From assembly GCF_000940805.1 (NCBI RefSeq), contig NZ_CP007142.1, positions 2,146,593-2,210,592 of the forward strand: a DNA stretch of 64,000 bases, written 5' to 3'. This DNA comes from Gynuella sunshinyii YC6258. Lineage in GTDB: Bacteria; Pseudomonadota; Gammaproteobacteria; Pseudomonadales; Natronospirillaceae. The notes below the pieces were generated by a model. It was not told where the DNA came from. It saw only the letters and a program-made list of their open reading frames with translations, and did no database searches. The position numbers and the translations under genes are program-made. Shown here piece after piece: positions 17,301 through 32,300 of this stretch. Positions within the stretch are counted from its first letter, which is position 1, and every line of letters begins with the position of its first letter.

Positions 17301-20300
17301 GTATCAGACAGTCAGACTAATGCGCGCATAGAGGTTGTAAAATTTGCCGATGGAACCACCTGGAGCTATCAACAGTTACGTGCCATGTCGGAGATAGGTT
17401 CTGCGGAATCAGATCAAATGTGGGTATTGAGTTCTGGTCATACTCTTGATGGAAAAGGTGGAAACGACAGATTAAATGGCGGTAATGGTGTCGATGTGCT
17501 CATTGGTGGGAGTGGCAATGACATCTTAAGTGCGTATGAAGGAAATGATACGCTCTTCGGCGGTAGCGGCAACGATAGTCTTTGGGGAAATGCTGGCCAT
17601 GATATTTTGGATGGTGGCCTGGGGAATGATGGTTTACGAGCTGGTGCCGGCAATGACACCCTGATTGGTGGGGTGGGTAATGATTATCTAGCTGGAGGGG
17701 AAGGTAGTGATACTTATTTCTTCTCGCGCGGTTTTGGTAATGACGCTATCAGTAACGCTCTATATAACTCTGATACCTTTGGTCAGCAGACCGATATAAT
17801 TCTATTTGATACCGATATTTCTGCTTCGGACATTAAAGCTACCCGATCAGGTGATGACCTGATTCTTGGCTTCATTGGCAAAGAAGACAGTATTCGGGTT
17901 TACAGTTATTTTTCTGAAGACTTTAAGGGTATTCATACCATAAACGAAATCCGCTTTGCCGATGGTACGGTATGGACACCCGATAGTATTGCCCGCTTGG
18001 TTATTGAAACCAATGATGCAGACAATAATGTATATGGTTATGCCAATAAATCGGATGTTATTTATGGTCGCGGTGGAAACGATACCATTCATGGTGATTC
18101 TGGTGACGATATTCTCGATGGCGGCGATGACAATGATTCGATTTATGGTGGCGCTGGCAATGACTATCTGGCAGGTGGCACCGGCTCAGATACTCTGAGG
18201 GGGGATGCTGGCAACGATTATCTGAAAGGGCAGGAAGGTATTGACACACTTTATGGTGGTGATGGACGCGATACCATGGAGGGTGGTTCAGGCGGCGATA
18301 TTTTATATGGTTGGTATGGAAACGACACGCTGATAGGTGGCTCCGGAAATGACGTTCTCTATGGTGAATATAATAGTGATGTTTACCGGTTTGAACTGGG
18401 TTTTGGTCAGGACAGGATCTATGAAATCGCCAGCGAAAGTACTGCTGGAGATTTCGATGTCATCGAATTTGGTGAAAACATCACCCTGGATGATCTGAAT
18501 TTCAGGCGTTCAGGAGATTCGCTGGTCATCCGCATTAACAATTCTGAAGATGTACTGACTGTCTCTTCTTTTTTCAATAACTGGAAAGCACATAACGCCT
18601 ACATTATCGATGAAATCCGTCTGGCGGACGGTACAACATTAGATCCGGACCAGATAAACGCTTTGGCTCAGGTAACTCACGATTATGATGATCTGGTCTA
18701 TGCCACACCCGAAGCTTCGACGCTGGATGGACAGGATGGTAACGACAATATTTATGGCTCCGGATCAGCAGATTTGCTGAATGGTGGAACCGGCAACGAT
18801 AGTATACGCGCCGGTTCAGGTAACGACATCATATCCGGAGATGCCGGTCATGATAGTCTGTATGGGGGAAATGATGACGACTATATCTCTGGTGGCCTGG
18901 GTAATGACACGTTATCAGCGTGGGATGGCAATGACACTCTGGTTGGTGGTGCCGGCAATGATATGCTTTGGGGTGATGCAGGGGATGATGTTTATCTTTT
19001 TGAGATCGGTTTTGGTAAGGATGTTATCGAAAACAATGGTGCAAGTGGAGACTTTGACATTATCCGCTTCGGAGCAGGAATAGATTCTGATAACGCAGCA
19101 TTGAAGAGATCTGGAAACGATCTTTATATCTTTTTTGCCGGCTCGGATGACAGTATCAAGGTTGATGACTACTTCCGTGATAACGCTACATCGATAGATG
19201 TTATCAGTGAAATCCAATTTGCCAACGGAACTGTCTGGACCATTAGTGATGTCAAAAGTATGGTGCAGGAGTCGTTTGGTTTTAACCAGAATCTCTATGT
19301 TGATGATGTTACTCAGACGCTGGAAGGTGGACAGGGTAATGACAACCTGTATGGAGGAGCAGGTGATGATCGCTTGTCTGGTGGAGGCGAAAATGACACG
19401 CTCAGAGGTGGTGCAGGAAATGATCTTCTAGTAGGTGGTGATGGCCATGATTCTCTAACTGGAGATGATGGTGATGACAATTTGTATGGCGGTCTTGGCA
19501 ATGATTCTCTGTCCGCCAATTCAGGTAATGACCTGCTTGTTGGTGGGGTTGGTGATGATTATCTGGATGCAAGTAACGGCAACGATATCTATTACTTTGA
19601 TATTGGTTTTGGCAATGATTATATCAATAACTATCACGATGATTCTGGCAGTGTGGACGCGATTGTCTTTAGTGAAGCGATCAAGCCATCTGACATCGTC
19701 TTTTACCGGTACGGTGATGAACTGAGGCTCAAGCATCTTAAAAGCGGGGATACTGTTCGGGTGAGAGATTTCCTGGATTCCCGTTATGCGATACAGGAGG
19801 TCCGGTTTGAAAGCGATGGTACCGTTATGACCATGGACGATATCAAAGCGGAAGTCATCAAGCCAAAAGACACCGACGACAGGTTGCGTGGTTTTAGTGA
19901 ATCGACATTTATTGATGGAGGGGCCGGGAACGATACTCTGCATGGATTAAGTGCAAATGATACGCTAAATGGTGGCAGTGGATATGACACTCTCTATGGT
20001 GGTGCTGGTGCAGATATACTCTGGGGTGGATTGGATAGTGACAGCCTCTATGGTGAGGCTGGTGCAGATGTTTATCTCTATGGCATCAACCAGGGTAAAG
20101 ACTGGATATATGGCCAACGTGATGAAGATACTCTGCGTTTTGATGACAGCATTAAAGCAGATGATCTGTTATTGGGTCGGTACGGTGACAATTTAGATAT
20201 CGTAGTGATCCAAAATGGCATCAAAGTTGGCCATGTTGTTTTGTTAAATCAATTCAGGGAATCGAGTTATAGTTATACCGGGGTGTCAAAAGTTGAGTTT

Positions 20301-23300
20301 GCAGATGGTCTTGTATGGGATGCTGAGTTACTGCGTACTTTAACCTTACAAGGAAATGATGAAGACAATAATTTGGTTGCATACTCCAGTGATGACTTAT
20401 TGCAAGGTAATGGTGGAAACGATTCTCTTCAGGGAGGGGCAGGAGCAGATACCTTAGAGGGAGGAGATGGTAAAGATATCCTGCTCGGAGGAACAGGTAA
20501 TGACCTGCTATCAGGCGGTAGAGGCGAGGATAAGCTGTATGGTGAGGCCGGCGCTGATGTTTATTTGTATGATATCAATGAGGGAACAGATTGGATTTAT
20601 GGCCAGCGAAGTGAGGATACTTTACGTTTAGGCGATCACATTAATCCTGACGACGTGCAGCTGCTTAAATATGGTAATCATGTCGGAGTCATTATTCGAC
20701 AGAATGATGTTGAAGTCGGTCGGGTTATCGTTTCGAATCAGTTGTCCAGTTCTGATTCTGGTGTAAAACAAATAGAGTTTTCCGACGGCACAATATGGAG
20801 TGCGAGTGAGATCCGCACCAGAGTTCAGGCAGTCGATGATTCGTATAGCAGTCTATATGGAAGTGATGGTGTTGATCATTTGACGGGAGGAGATTGGAAT
20901 GATCGGCTTTACGGAAAGGGGGGGGATGATACATTAGCTGGCGGCGGTAGTAACGACAGCTTATATGGAGAAGCTGGAGCTGATACTTATATATATGGCG
21001 CAAAACAGGGTATCGACTGGATTTATGGTCAGCGCTCTGAGGACGTACTGCGCCTTGATGACAGCATCAAGCCAGAAGATGTTACATTTGTCCGTGATTC
21101 CAATAACCTTGATTTAATTGTCACTCAGAACGGGGCCGAAGTTGGTCGTGTGGTATTGGTAAACCAGGCTTATGATGGCAGCAGTTCGTATACTGGTGTG
21201 TCGCGAGTTGAATTTGCCAATGGCACTATATGGAATAACGATGAAATACGTGCTCGTGCGCTTATTGGTGATAACTCTAATAATACTTTGACTGGTTATA
21301 ATTCGAATGACTTGATTCAAGGTAATAGAGGCAGTGACCAGCTTGTTGGTGGAGCTGGAGCGGACACTCTGCTCGGTGGTAGTGGTCATGACAACATTTA
21401 TGGTGGCAATGGCAATGATACTCTTCATGGAGGACTGGACGATGACTCGCTGTATGGTGAAAGTGGCGCCGATGTCTATCTCTATAATGCCTTTGAAGGT
21501 AAGGACTGGATCTATGGCCAACGTGAAGAGGATATTCTCCGTTTAGGCGAAGATATCAAACCGGAAGATGTGTCGTTCAGGCGATATGGCAATAACCTTG
21601 ATCTGTTTGTGCGACAAGATGGTGTCGAAGTTGGCCGGGTTGTGCTGGTTAATCAGGCGTATGACAGCAATACCACGTATACCGGAGTGGCTCAGGTCGA
21701 GTTTGCTGACGGTACTGTCTGGAGCAATGAGAAAATCAGAGCTATGGCCATGACTGGTGATGCCAGTGAGAATAATATCAGTGGTTACAATAGTGATGAC
21801 ACTCTCTATGGTTTAGAGGGAACTGATTGGTTATATGGTGGTCAGGGTAACGACGAGATCCATGGTGGTATTGGGCATGATTCTCTTTATGGTGGTTCGG
21901 GTAATGACCTGCTCGATGGTGGTATCGAAAATGACAGCCTATACGGTGAAGGCGGTAATGATATCTTGGTTGGTGGTACCGGGAGTGATAATCTTTATGG
22001 TGGTGAGGGTGATGATGTCTATCGATTTGGTATCGGTTTTGGCCATGATTACATCGATAACAATTATGCGGTAGCTGCTAACAGTACTCAGTTTGATATT
22101 ATTGAGTTCGATAACACAATCAGTTCTGGCGATATCATCGCTCGTCGCCAAAACAACGATCTTTATTTATATCATGTTAATGGTCATGATCAGCTCAGGG
22201 TAGATAATTATTTTTATCATTCTTCAACAACTCATCATCTGATTAACGAGATTCGCTTTGCCGATGGTACTGCCTGGGGGCTGGACGAAGTCCGCGATCT
22301 CGTGCTGCAACAACTGAACACCAATGAAACACTCATTGCCAATCAGAACGATCAGAACATTAAAGCCAGTTTTGGTAACGATAATTTGTCTGTGGATGCC
22401 GGGCTTACGGGTGTAACCCTCGATGGCGGTTCCGGTCATGACACACTATATGGAAATGATGAAGTTAACCTGCTGATCGGTGGAACAGGTAATGATTCTC
22501 TCTACGGTCATTCAGGTAATGATCAATTGTCCGGCGATATTGGTAGTGACTCTATCTATGGTGAGGATGGCGACGACCTGTTGATTGGTGGTCAGGACAA
22601 CGATTACCTCGAAGGCGGTAAAGGCAATGACACTTATTTCTTTGAAAGTGGTTTTGGTTGGGATCGCATCAATAACTACGCTATTTATAGTGATAAAGAG
22701 CTAGATAAGATCCAGTTTGGCGAATCCATCAGCATCAATGATGTTATATTGCGGCGTGGGGGAGACAGTCTATACATCTATATTCAAGGTCGTGAAGAAG
22801 GCATGGAGGTCATCAACTTCTTCAACCAGGACGGTACACTGACCTATGCAATTAATACCATTGAGTTTTCTACAGGTGAGGTCTGGGATCTTGAGGACAT
22901 CAAGGCCCGGGTAATAACCTCCACACACGCTAATGATAGTTTATATGCTTATGCTGATGGTACCGAGTTGCATGGAAGTGAAGGTAGTGACTATCTTCGT
23001 GGTGCGGCCGGAAACGATACTCTATATGGCGATCAGCAGACTGATTCTTTATACGGAGGTTCCGGTAATGATGACTTGCATGGTGGTGATGACCGCGATT
23101 ATCTAACTGGCGAAAATGGACATGACAGGATCTGGGGTGATCGAGGTGCTGATACGCTTTATGGCGGTTCTGGAAATGACCTGCTGTCTGGTGGAGAAGG
23201 AAATGACAGGTTGTATGGTGACGCTGATGACGACACTCTGATCGGTGGTGCCGGAAACGATTACCTCTGGGGTGGTGATGGTGCAGACGAGTATCGTTTC

Positions 23301-26300
23301 GAACGCGGCTTCGGTCACGATACCATTGAGAATACTGTTAGCTATAGCTATCCTTGGAGCGAGAAGCCCGGAGAGCGGCCCGACGTCATTCGCTTTGCCA
23401 GCGATATTAAGTCGACAGAAATTTCCCTACACCGTAACTTTGATGACCTGATTATTAAACTGATTGATTCTGACGATCAGATTGTAGTCAAGCAGTACTT
23501 TAAAGATGATGGTACGACTCATTACTATGTTGATCGTATCGAATTTGCTGATGGCGTGGCCTGGAAGTTTGACGATGTGGTCAGGCTGGTTGAAAGTCAG
23601 ACTAATTATCAGCGCACCACTTTCAGTTGGCAGGTTGGGGACACTCTAAGTGATTTGCAGGCATATTTCCGTCTGGATGATGAAAGCTTTGTACCGATTC
23701 TGCCGCTAACCAACGGTTATGAAGTTGAGTTTAATCATCTGGAAGCGGGTAAACATCGGTTTACGATCGAGTATCGAGATGCTGACGGAAATGTCCGGTA
23801 TCGTAGTGAAGATCAATTCGTTGTCACCGATGAAAGCACAGAAGAACGGATCTCCGTTTTTAACACCACCAGTTCCCATAGCGTTACCCGTAGTACGGAA
23901 TATCGTTACGATGCCGACGGGAACTTGTTGCGCAGTCTGGATGCTGAAGGTTATCTGACCGAGTATCAATATGATGCCAACGGGAATCAGACTCAGGTCA
24001 TTCGTCGTGCCAATAAAGTGGATTCCATTGATCAGAATGCTGTCGTCTCTTCCAACGATCAGATTAGTCGGACTCTCTTCGATACCCGTAATCGCAAAAT
24101 TGCGCAGTTAAGTGCCCAGGGAAAACTGATAACCTGGAGCTACAACGAAAGTAAGCATTCTGTGACCGAAACGCAGTACAGTGAGTTTGTCAAAGCTGCG
24201 CAATTTGATGCCACTCTGGTTGACCTGATCAGTGCTGCCAGTGGTGCGAATGATCGAATCACCACGCAAATATATGATGCCAATGATCGTCTGATTCAGA
24301 TGACCGATAGTTACGGTACTCTGACAGATTACCATTACGATGAAATGGGTAATTTGCTGGAAACCCGTACTGGGCATACTGCTGAAAGCACGAAAGAGCA
24401 ACGTATTGAACGTGTACGCTATGACGAATTTGGCCGGATTATTGGTCGTTTGAATGCAGCCGGCAGTGCTTTGTATCGCGACACCATGACTCAGAGTGAA
24501 GTAGATGCGCTCTATGCCAGCTATGGTGAACAGATAAGTTATGACGCTCTGGGTAGACAAATTTCCGTAACCGATGCCGGTGGCAATACTCAGTATCGTT
24601 ATTACGATGCCAGTGGACAGCTAAGATTCCAGATCAGTGCTGCAGGTGAAGTGACCGAATATCGCCATAACGCTTTTGGTGATGTCATTGAGACGATCGG
24701 TTATAGCAATCGTATTGATACCACCACACTGACCGGTGGTGAGCTGACCTCTACCCTGCTGACCACCATCGGCCTGAAGATATCCGATGATGATCGCCAC
24801 GTGTTGATGAGCTATAACGCAGGTGGACAAGTGGCCACTCAGACCGATGCACTGGGCTATATCAGCACCTTCAGTTATGACGCCTTCGGACAGTTACGAT
24901 ACCAGGAGAAGCAAACTGATGCGGAGCACTCCCGCATTGATCGTTTCAACTATGACCTACGTGGTCTGCAGACGGAAAGTGAGTTGGATGTCGGTGGTCT
25001 GGAACAAAATCAGCGCAGTCGCTATGACGCCTTCGGTCGCAAGATCAGCGCGGTCGATGAATTGGGGCAGGTGACCACTTGGCAGTATCAGAATGCAGGT
25101 CAGATTGTTCATACAATCAACCCGGCAGGAGAAGTATCCACTATCGTCGTTGACGCTTTTAATCGCACTGTGGAGCAACGTAAGCAGGGCGTTGCCGGCA
25201 CAGAAACGGTTGTTCGCACGCAATACAATGATCAGGATCATACCCTGACGGTGACTTCAGCCGAAGGCATTTCCGTCACCCAGACCTTTAATAGACTAGG
25301 TGAGAACGTCAAGGTCGTTGATGGCAATGGTATGGTTACTCGTTATGAATATACCGTTGAGGGCCAGTTGGATCGTGTGGTGCGAGAGCTCAGTGATGGC
25401 GATCTGATATTGAGCGATAACGATTATGATCAGGCCGGGCGTTTGCTCGACAGTCGCGACGCTAACGGTGTGCGTACACACTATCAATATGACGCCGATG
25501 GGCGTGTCTTAAGCCGTACTGTAGATGCTGATGGATTGGCACAGGTTACCGAGTATAGCTACAACGCATTCTCGCAGACATTGCAGGAACGTATCCGGGA
25601 CACTAATGGTTCGGTTATCGTCAATGTCACAGAGTACGACAACAAGGGACAGGTGACGCATGTTATCCGGGACCGTGATGGTCAGGCCAACACTACTGAG
25701 TTCAGTTATGACGCACAAGGCAGACAAACCAGCATAAAGGCCAGCGTCGGCACTTCTGAGGAAACGATCAACCATTATCGTTATGATGCTCTCGGTCGTC
25801 TGTTAAGTCAGACATTGGACACCGAAGGCGTTGCCCAGACCACGTCGTACCAATATGACGGTTTGGGTCGCCTGATACAGAAAACAGATTCCGAGGGCAA
25901 CCATACACGCTATGTCTATGATGCTCAGGGGCGTCAGCAGTTTGAAATCGATGAGCTCGGCGGTGTTAAGGAAACGGTCTATGATGATCAGGGGCACGTG
26001 GCAGCAGAAATTCACTATGCCCGGGAAATTGTATTAACCGGACTATCCTCGCAGATTGATGCTGACGATGTGAATGACCGCTTGAATATCTCTACTGAGC
26101 TCGATCAGATTGAGCGTTTTATCTTCGATCAGGACGGCCGTTTACGTTATCAGGTGGATGCTGCCGGCTGGGTCACCGAAAGTCGTTATGATCAAAATGG
26201 TAATGTGATTGCAACGTTACAATACCGTGATCAGGAACACTTTTCCTCGTCAGTAGTATCCATCGCGCAAGCGCAGGCAGCCGTTGCTGATAACACGGTT

Positions 26301-29300
26301 TTGGAGCAGCACCGCTATTTCTATAACCACCTCAATCAGAGGGTGATTGAGGTCGATAACAGCGGTCAGGTCAGTGTCCGCAGTTACAATGTAACGGGCC
26401 AGCTCAGTAGTGAATATCAATACTCAACGAAGTTCGATCTGAGTAATGTATTGGCAGATGATAGTCAGCAAAATGCCCGCACTCTGATTGATAGCATGCT
26501 GTCAGATAGTACAGAGGTAGTGAAGCCAAACCGCTATTTCTACAATGGCAAGGGAGAGTTAATCGTAAAATTGGATGCCGTTGGACTGGCAACGGTGTTT
26601 GGTTACGATGCCCGTGGTAATCGACTCAGCGAAACCCGCTACGGTGTCGCTGTCAGTGTCAGCGATACCACCACAATGTCGGACCTGCAGAAGCAATTGT
26701 CGGCCATATCTGACACCCATAAGCTCAGTCGTTATTTTAAATACGACGGCCTGAATCGAAGTATTGAAACTGTTGATGCCAATGGGCAGGTCACCAAAAA
26801 CTGGTATGACGCCAGTGGTAATCTCATTGCCCGCCAGAGCGCTGGCGGCAGTGTCAGTCGTTCGGTTTACGATGCCCTGGGGCGTGAAATTTATCGTATT
26901 GACCCTGAGGGTGGTGTTGTCCGTAGTGACTATGATGCCTTGGGTCACGTTACCCGGCAGGTTCAGTATGTTAACCGTATTGATGTTAGCGGATTGGGCA
27001 CTCAGGTCAGTGTTGATGAATTAAACTTGCTGCTGGTTGCCGATGCCAGCGATGAAGTGTCATGGTTTGCCTATGATGCCCTGGGAAGACAGATCTATCA
27101 GGTTGATGCTAATGGCTACGTCAGCGAAACCCGTTATGAAGGAAGATTAGGTCAGTTAACCGCCTATAACAAAGTGATTGATGATGGTTATGATCATCAT
27201 GTCATCGACACCATTCGCTATGACCGTGCGATTGATTTGTCAACGGTTATGGATGCTGATGGCATACATGGTGCGCTCGAAAGCCTGGGGTACAGTGAGG
27301 ACAAATGGCATAAAGTCGATTGGCAAGGTGCTTACTTCACCCGTACCTTTACTAACGCTTCGGGACAGACCATCTACCAGATCAACTCCGAAGGCTATCT
27401 GAGTGCCTATGAATATGATCAGGATGGTCATGTGATTCATGAGCGTATTTTTGCCGAACCTGTCAGCTTTGATGACTTGACCAGTGTTGCGGCAGTCGAT
27501 GCCTATCTCAACCGGGGTTGGGCGTCCGTATCCGGTGGTTATGAAGCGCTGGCCCAATATTTCAAACCTGAAATATTACTGAATTTCGATAATCAGACAG
27601 ATGATCAGTCTGCCAACGGTATAGTAAGTACACAACATGGTGGTCTTACTTATGGGGAGTCATTACAGCACGGTGACGGCAAGTCATTACAACTGAATGG
27701 TACCGACAGTTGGCTGGACATCAGCGATACTTTGAATAGTTTGCGTACTGGGGATGATTTGGCCATCAGCACGTGGTTCAGTACGGAAGCCGGCGAGGCT
27801 CAAACCGGCAGTAACGTATTGCTTAGTGCCTCCAATGATGTTTTCGGTGGTAAGCGCAATCAGTCACTGGTGGTCTCGGTGACTCCAGGTACCGGAGAAC
27901 TGGTTATTCAGGTGGCCAACTCCACTCAGAATAAAACTGAAGTACTGGATCTCGGTTTGGCGGATGGCCAGGCTCACCACCTGGTTCTGAACTTTGAGGG
28001 TGATAATGGCTACATCGATGTATATGTTGATGGAAAGCTGCTGGTCACGGTTACCTCTTTGCCGACAGTGGTTTGGAACGAAGCAGATACTTTAAGTATT
28101 GGTCAGCAGTTTCAGGACGGAAATGGCACCTCCGGTGAGTTTTTCCGCGGCAATATTGATGGCTTTGCACTCATTCATGAACAACTGAGCAGTGATGCTG
28201 TGCGTGACCTGTATCAGGCTGGCCTGACTGGTCAGATCAGTGGCAGCCGTAACCATGAAGTCAGCAGCGAAGTGGTGCGCAAGTATGATGCGGCAGGGCG
28301 TTTGATTGCCGAAACGCTTGATCCTGATGGTCTGAATCGCACTACTCAATACCACTACAATGGCAGAGGTGAACTGATTACCCAGATCGATGCCGAGGGT
28401 CATGAAGATTGGTTTATCTATGATGATGCCGGACATCTCCGATACACATTGGAATCTGTTGGTACGCAGGCGCAATACCAGGCTGAAGGTGCTATCAGTA
28501 CAAGTACCGAATATCGCTATAACGGTTTTGGTGAACGTATTGCTGAGATTCATTATGCCAGTCCGATTTATTTCCAGAAGACCGGTACCGAAAAAGCTGA
28601 TCAGCTAAGCATTGCTGATTTCAGCAATGTGCAAATCAGCACTGCCGATCAAGTCAATTATCTTGCATATGATGCTCTTGGACGGGTTCATTATCAGGTC
28701 AATGGTTTGGGACAGGTAACCGAGCTGAATTATGATGGCAATGGTAATGTGATCCAGCAGGTACGTTATGACAAGGCTCTGGATCTGAGCAAAACAGTAT
28801 TGGATCTGGCAGGCATTAAAGCTGCTCTGGATATGCTCTATCCTGACGACAAGTTGGGCAACACTCAGGTTGTCAGTTCATTCTACGATGCTGCCAACCA
28901 ACTGCGATTCCGTGTTGACGCCAGCGGTGTTGTAACTGAATGGCGTTACGATGCAGAGGGGCAACAGACTCAGCAGTTGCAATATCTGACACCGGTGACT
29001 TTGACCCATGGTATGAAGATTGCCGACGTGGTGGAGTTGCTGGCCGGCTTTGATTACCAGAGTAACCAGACTTTCTACGATCGTCTGGACCGACCGGTAT
29101 TTATCATTTCCGCCAGTGGCCTGATTACTGAATATCGCTATGATGCTCAGACTGGTCTCCGTGATACGGTGATCGAATATGCCGCGCTCAGTTTTTCCGA
29201 CCTCTCCCTGGATTCATCGGTCACTGCTGCTGCGCTTTATAGCGCATTGAACAGTAGTGCTGCGGCGGGTAGCAGTGATAATCGCGTTACCCATGAAATA

Positions 29301-32300
29301 CGGAATTTGCAGGGTCAGGTAGCCTTTATTGCCGATGCTGAGGGCTACATTACCCGGCTGTCATACTCTGCCACTGGTGAGCAGGTGTTGAGCGAGCGTT
29401 ACACCGGCTTTACCTTCGCCGATCTGAATGTCACCAGCAGTCATGATGTTGATGCCATCATGATTGCGATTACCTCCAAACTGGCTTCATTGGAAACAGC
29501 CAACAAGCAGACCAATCACTGGATACGTAATCACGCGGGACAGGTTCGCTATTCTATCAATGCCGAAGGTGCGGTGACTGAATACCGTTATAACAGCCTG
29601 GGCCTGAAGACGGCAGAGATTCGCTATGGACAGACTGTTACGGAGGAACAGATTGCTTCTGGAAGCTGGCAGACCCTGCTGGCAGATATGGATCAGCAGA
29701 TCTTGGTCTTCGAGTACGATGCCGGTGGTCGGATGGTACGCACGACGAATGAGCGTGGTGTCATCACCGAATATCGCTATGACGACTTTGGTAATAATGT
29801 CTCCGAAATCAACAATGTTGGCGACAACCAGCGGGTGCGCAACCGTAGCTTTGATCGGCTGGGTCGTGTCATTGAACAAAGTAGTGCTCGTGCTGTCAGT
29901 GAACAGCGCGATGGCAGCCGTATCGTTTACGACATTTTTGGTCGCAAAATCAGTACAACGGACGAAAGCGGTGCAACTATCTGGTTTTATTATGACGATA
30001 ACAATAGGTTGGTGTATCAGGTAGATGCAGAGGGAAGTTTGACAGGGTATCAATACGATACCCTTGGCCGGGTCACTGATGAAACCCATTATGCTACCGC
30101 TGTCGCCGATCTGAGTGTGATCAGCGGCGGGGTTATCGATGCTGCTCTGACTGATCAAATCAAACAGAGCAGTGCAGACCGTACCATCCATTCGCACTAT
30201 AACCAGCAAGGTGAGCTGGTCAGTAAAACTGACGCTGAAGGCTATAAGACGCAGTATCAATACAATATGTTTGGCGAATTGATTCGTGAGTTGCAGGATC
30301 TTGAGCTGAACAGCCTGAACCAATCCATCCGTCAGGTCATTAATGAATATCAGTATGATCATCGCGGCCTGCTGACGGTTCGTGCCATGGATACTGCTGG
30401 TTTGAATCTGATAACAGAACAGCAATATGACGCCTTTGGTCGTCAGATTTTGACCATTGAAAGCGGTGATGTGATCGCCCGTACTGGTTATGACCGCAAT
30501 GGTCAGATCATTGAGCGCATTAATGGTGAAAACGAACGTCGCATCACCACTTATGATGCTTATGGTCGGGTGCTTGCCAGCATTGATGCTTTAGGTGCGG
30601 TGACCCGCTATCAATATCTGGAAAATGGTGCCCGTGTACGGGTGACCAGTCCGGAAGGCATCATTACCGAAACCAGCAGTAATGCCTTTGGTGAAAAAAT
30701 CTCTGTGACCGATGGCAATGGCAATGTCACTCACTATGAGTACGATCAGAACGGTCAGTTAGTTAAGGAAACCCGTGCCGATGGCGCAGCGATTCAGCAT
30801 AGCTATGATGAGGCCGATCAGCGTATTAAAACCATTGCCGCCAATGGTCTGATGACTGAATATCGTTACGATAAAGCTGCCCGCTTGCTGGAACGCACCC
30901 AGATAGCTGAGAGCGAAGGCATTAAACTGACCACTCAATATGCCTATAACGCTTTTGGCGAACAGGTCCGGGTTACCGAACCCGGTGGCAAAATCACCGA
31001 AATCAGCTTTGACCGTAATGGTCAGGTGGCGCAGCGTCTTGTGGATCCCGATGGTATCCGTCATGTTCAGCGCTTCAGCCATGATGGTCTGGGTAATCAG
31101 GTATTGGTCACAGAAGGACAGCTGGCCAGCAATGGCCAAACCATGACCACAGAGTTGAAGACTGCTTATGTCTACGACAACCTTGGCCGTCTGGAGCAGG
31201 AAATTACCGATCCGGATGGTACTGCGGTCAGCACGACTTATGTTTATGATCATCATGGTAACGTGGTGCAAAGCATTCAGGGCGAGAGCCTGAGCCAGTA
31301 CCACCATTATGATCTGGCCGGGCGCGAAACCTATACCATGACCAGTACTGGTCAGGTAATACAGAAAGTCTATGATGAGGAAGGACACGTTATTGCCGAA
31401 GTGCTTTATCACGGCACAGTTACACTGGATGCATGGCAGTCAGAGGCTGATCTCGAAGCCACGCTAAAAGGTCTGCAAAGTACTATTACCTATTATCTGT
31501 ATGATCAGGATGGCCGGTTGAGCTATAAAGTCCTGGCTGACAATCAGGTCACACAGTATTTTTATGACGGCAATGGTAATCAGATTGCTGAAAAAGTGCT
31601 GGATGTCTCCATCGCCCAGCTAGGGCTGCTACTGCATAATTACCCTCTCAATGTTCAGGGACAGGGACAGGGAAGCTATAACTACAGATCTACAGGCTAT
31701 ACCTTTGCACTTGACACGGTAAAAGCAGTAGGAGAGGCAGGGAAGCTGACTGTCAATGTAGATATTGATTTTCCAGACATGTATTACATGGAGCTTTCGC
31801 TGATCGGTCCGGATGGAAATTCCTATAGTCTCAAGCCCTATCGTTCCGATAATGGTAAAAATCACTTACACAAAAGCTTTGAAATAGACGCTGGTGATCA
31901 GGATGTGGTCGGCCCCTGGCAGTTAAGAGTTAAGCCTAATTCGAATATGTCATTTACCCTGAATGACTGGAGTATCGATTTTGAATCTGTCACTCAAAAG
32001 ACGACTGTGCAGGATTTCAATGCTCAGGCCAAAACAGAATTTGCCAAAGCTGATGCATTGTCCATTACCCGCACTGTTTACGATGTGATGAACCGACCGG
32101 TATTTAAGATCGATCCAGAAGGATATGTCACTGCTTATCAGTATGACGTCAATGGAAATGTGCTGGCTACCGCTCAGTGTGTTAATCCTGTTTCTGTGGG
32201 AGCTAATCCGAGCCTCGCAGACGTCGCAGCCCAGCTGGTTTATGACAACAACCAGGATAAAATTACTTACTACCGTTACGATGCCTTGGACCGTTTGATT

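Noticed and set aside
13647-23580. Periodic repeats that could suggest a CRISPR array or non-coding satellite
   Set aside because: The period follows codons of GGxGxDxLY nonapeptides, is degenerate at the DNA level, and remains open in one frame throughout.
29487-30425. Long antisense frames within the giant gene (up to about 312 codons; also near 35115, 38508 and 39885)
   Set aside because: They mirror the periodic YD and RTX coding sequence, lack ribosome sites and have low-complexity hydrophobic translations. They are shadows of the sense frame.
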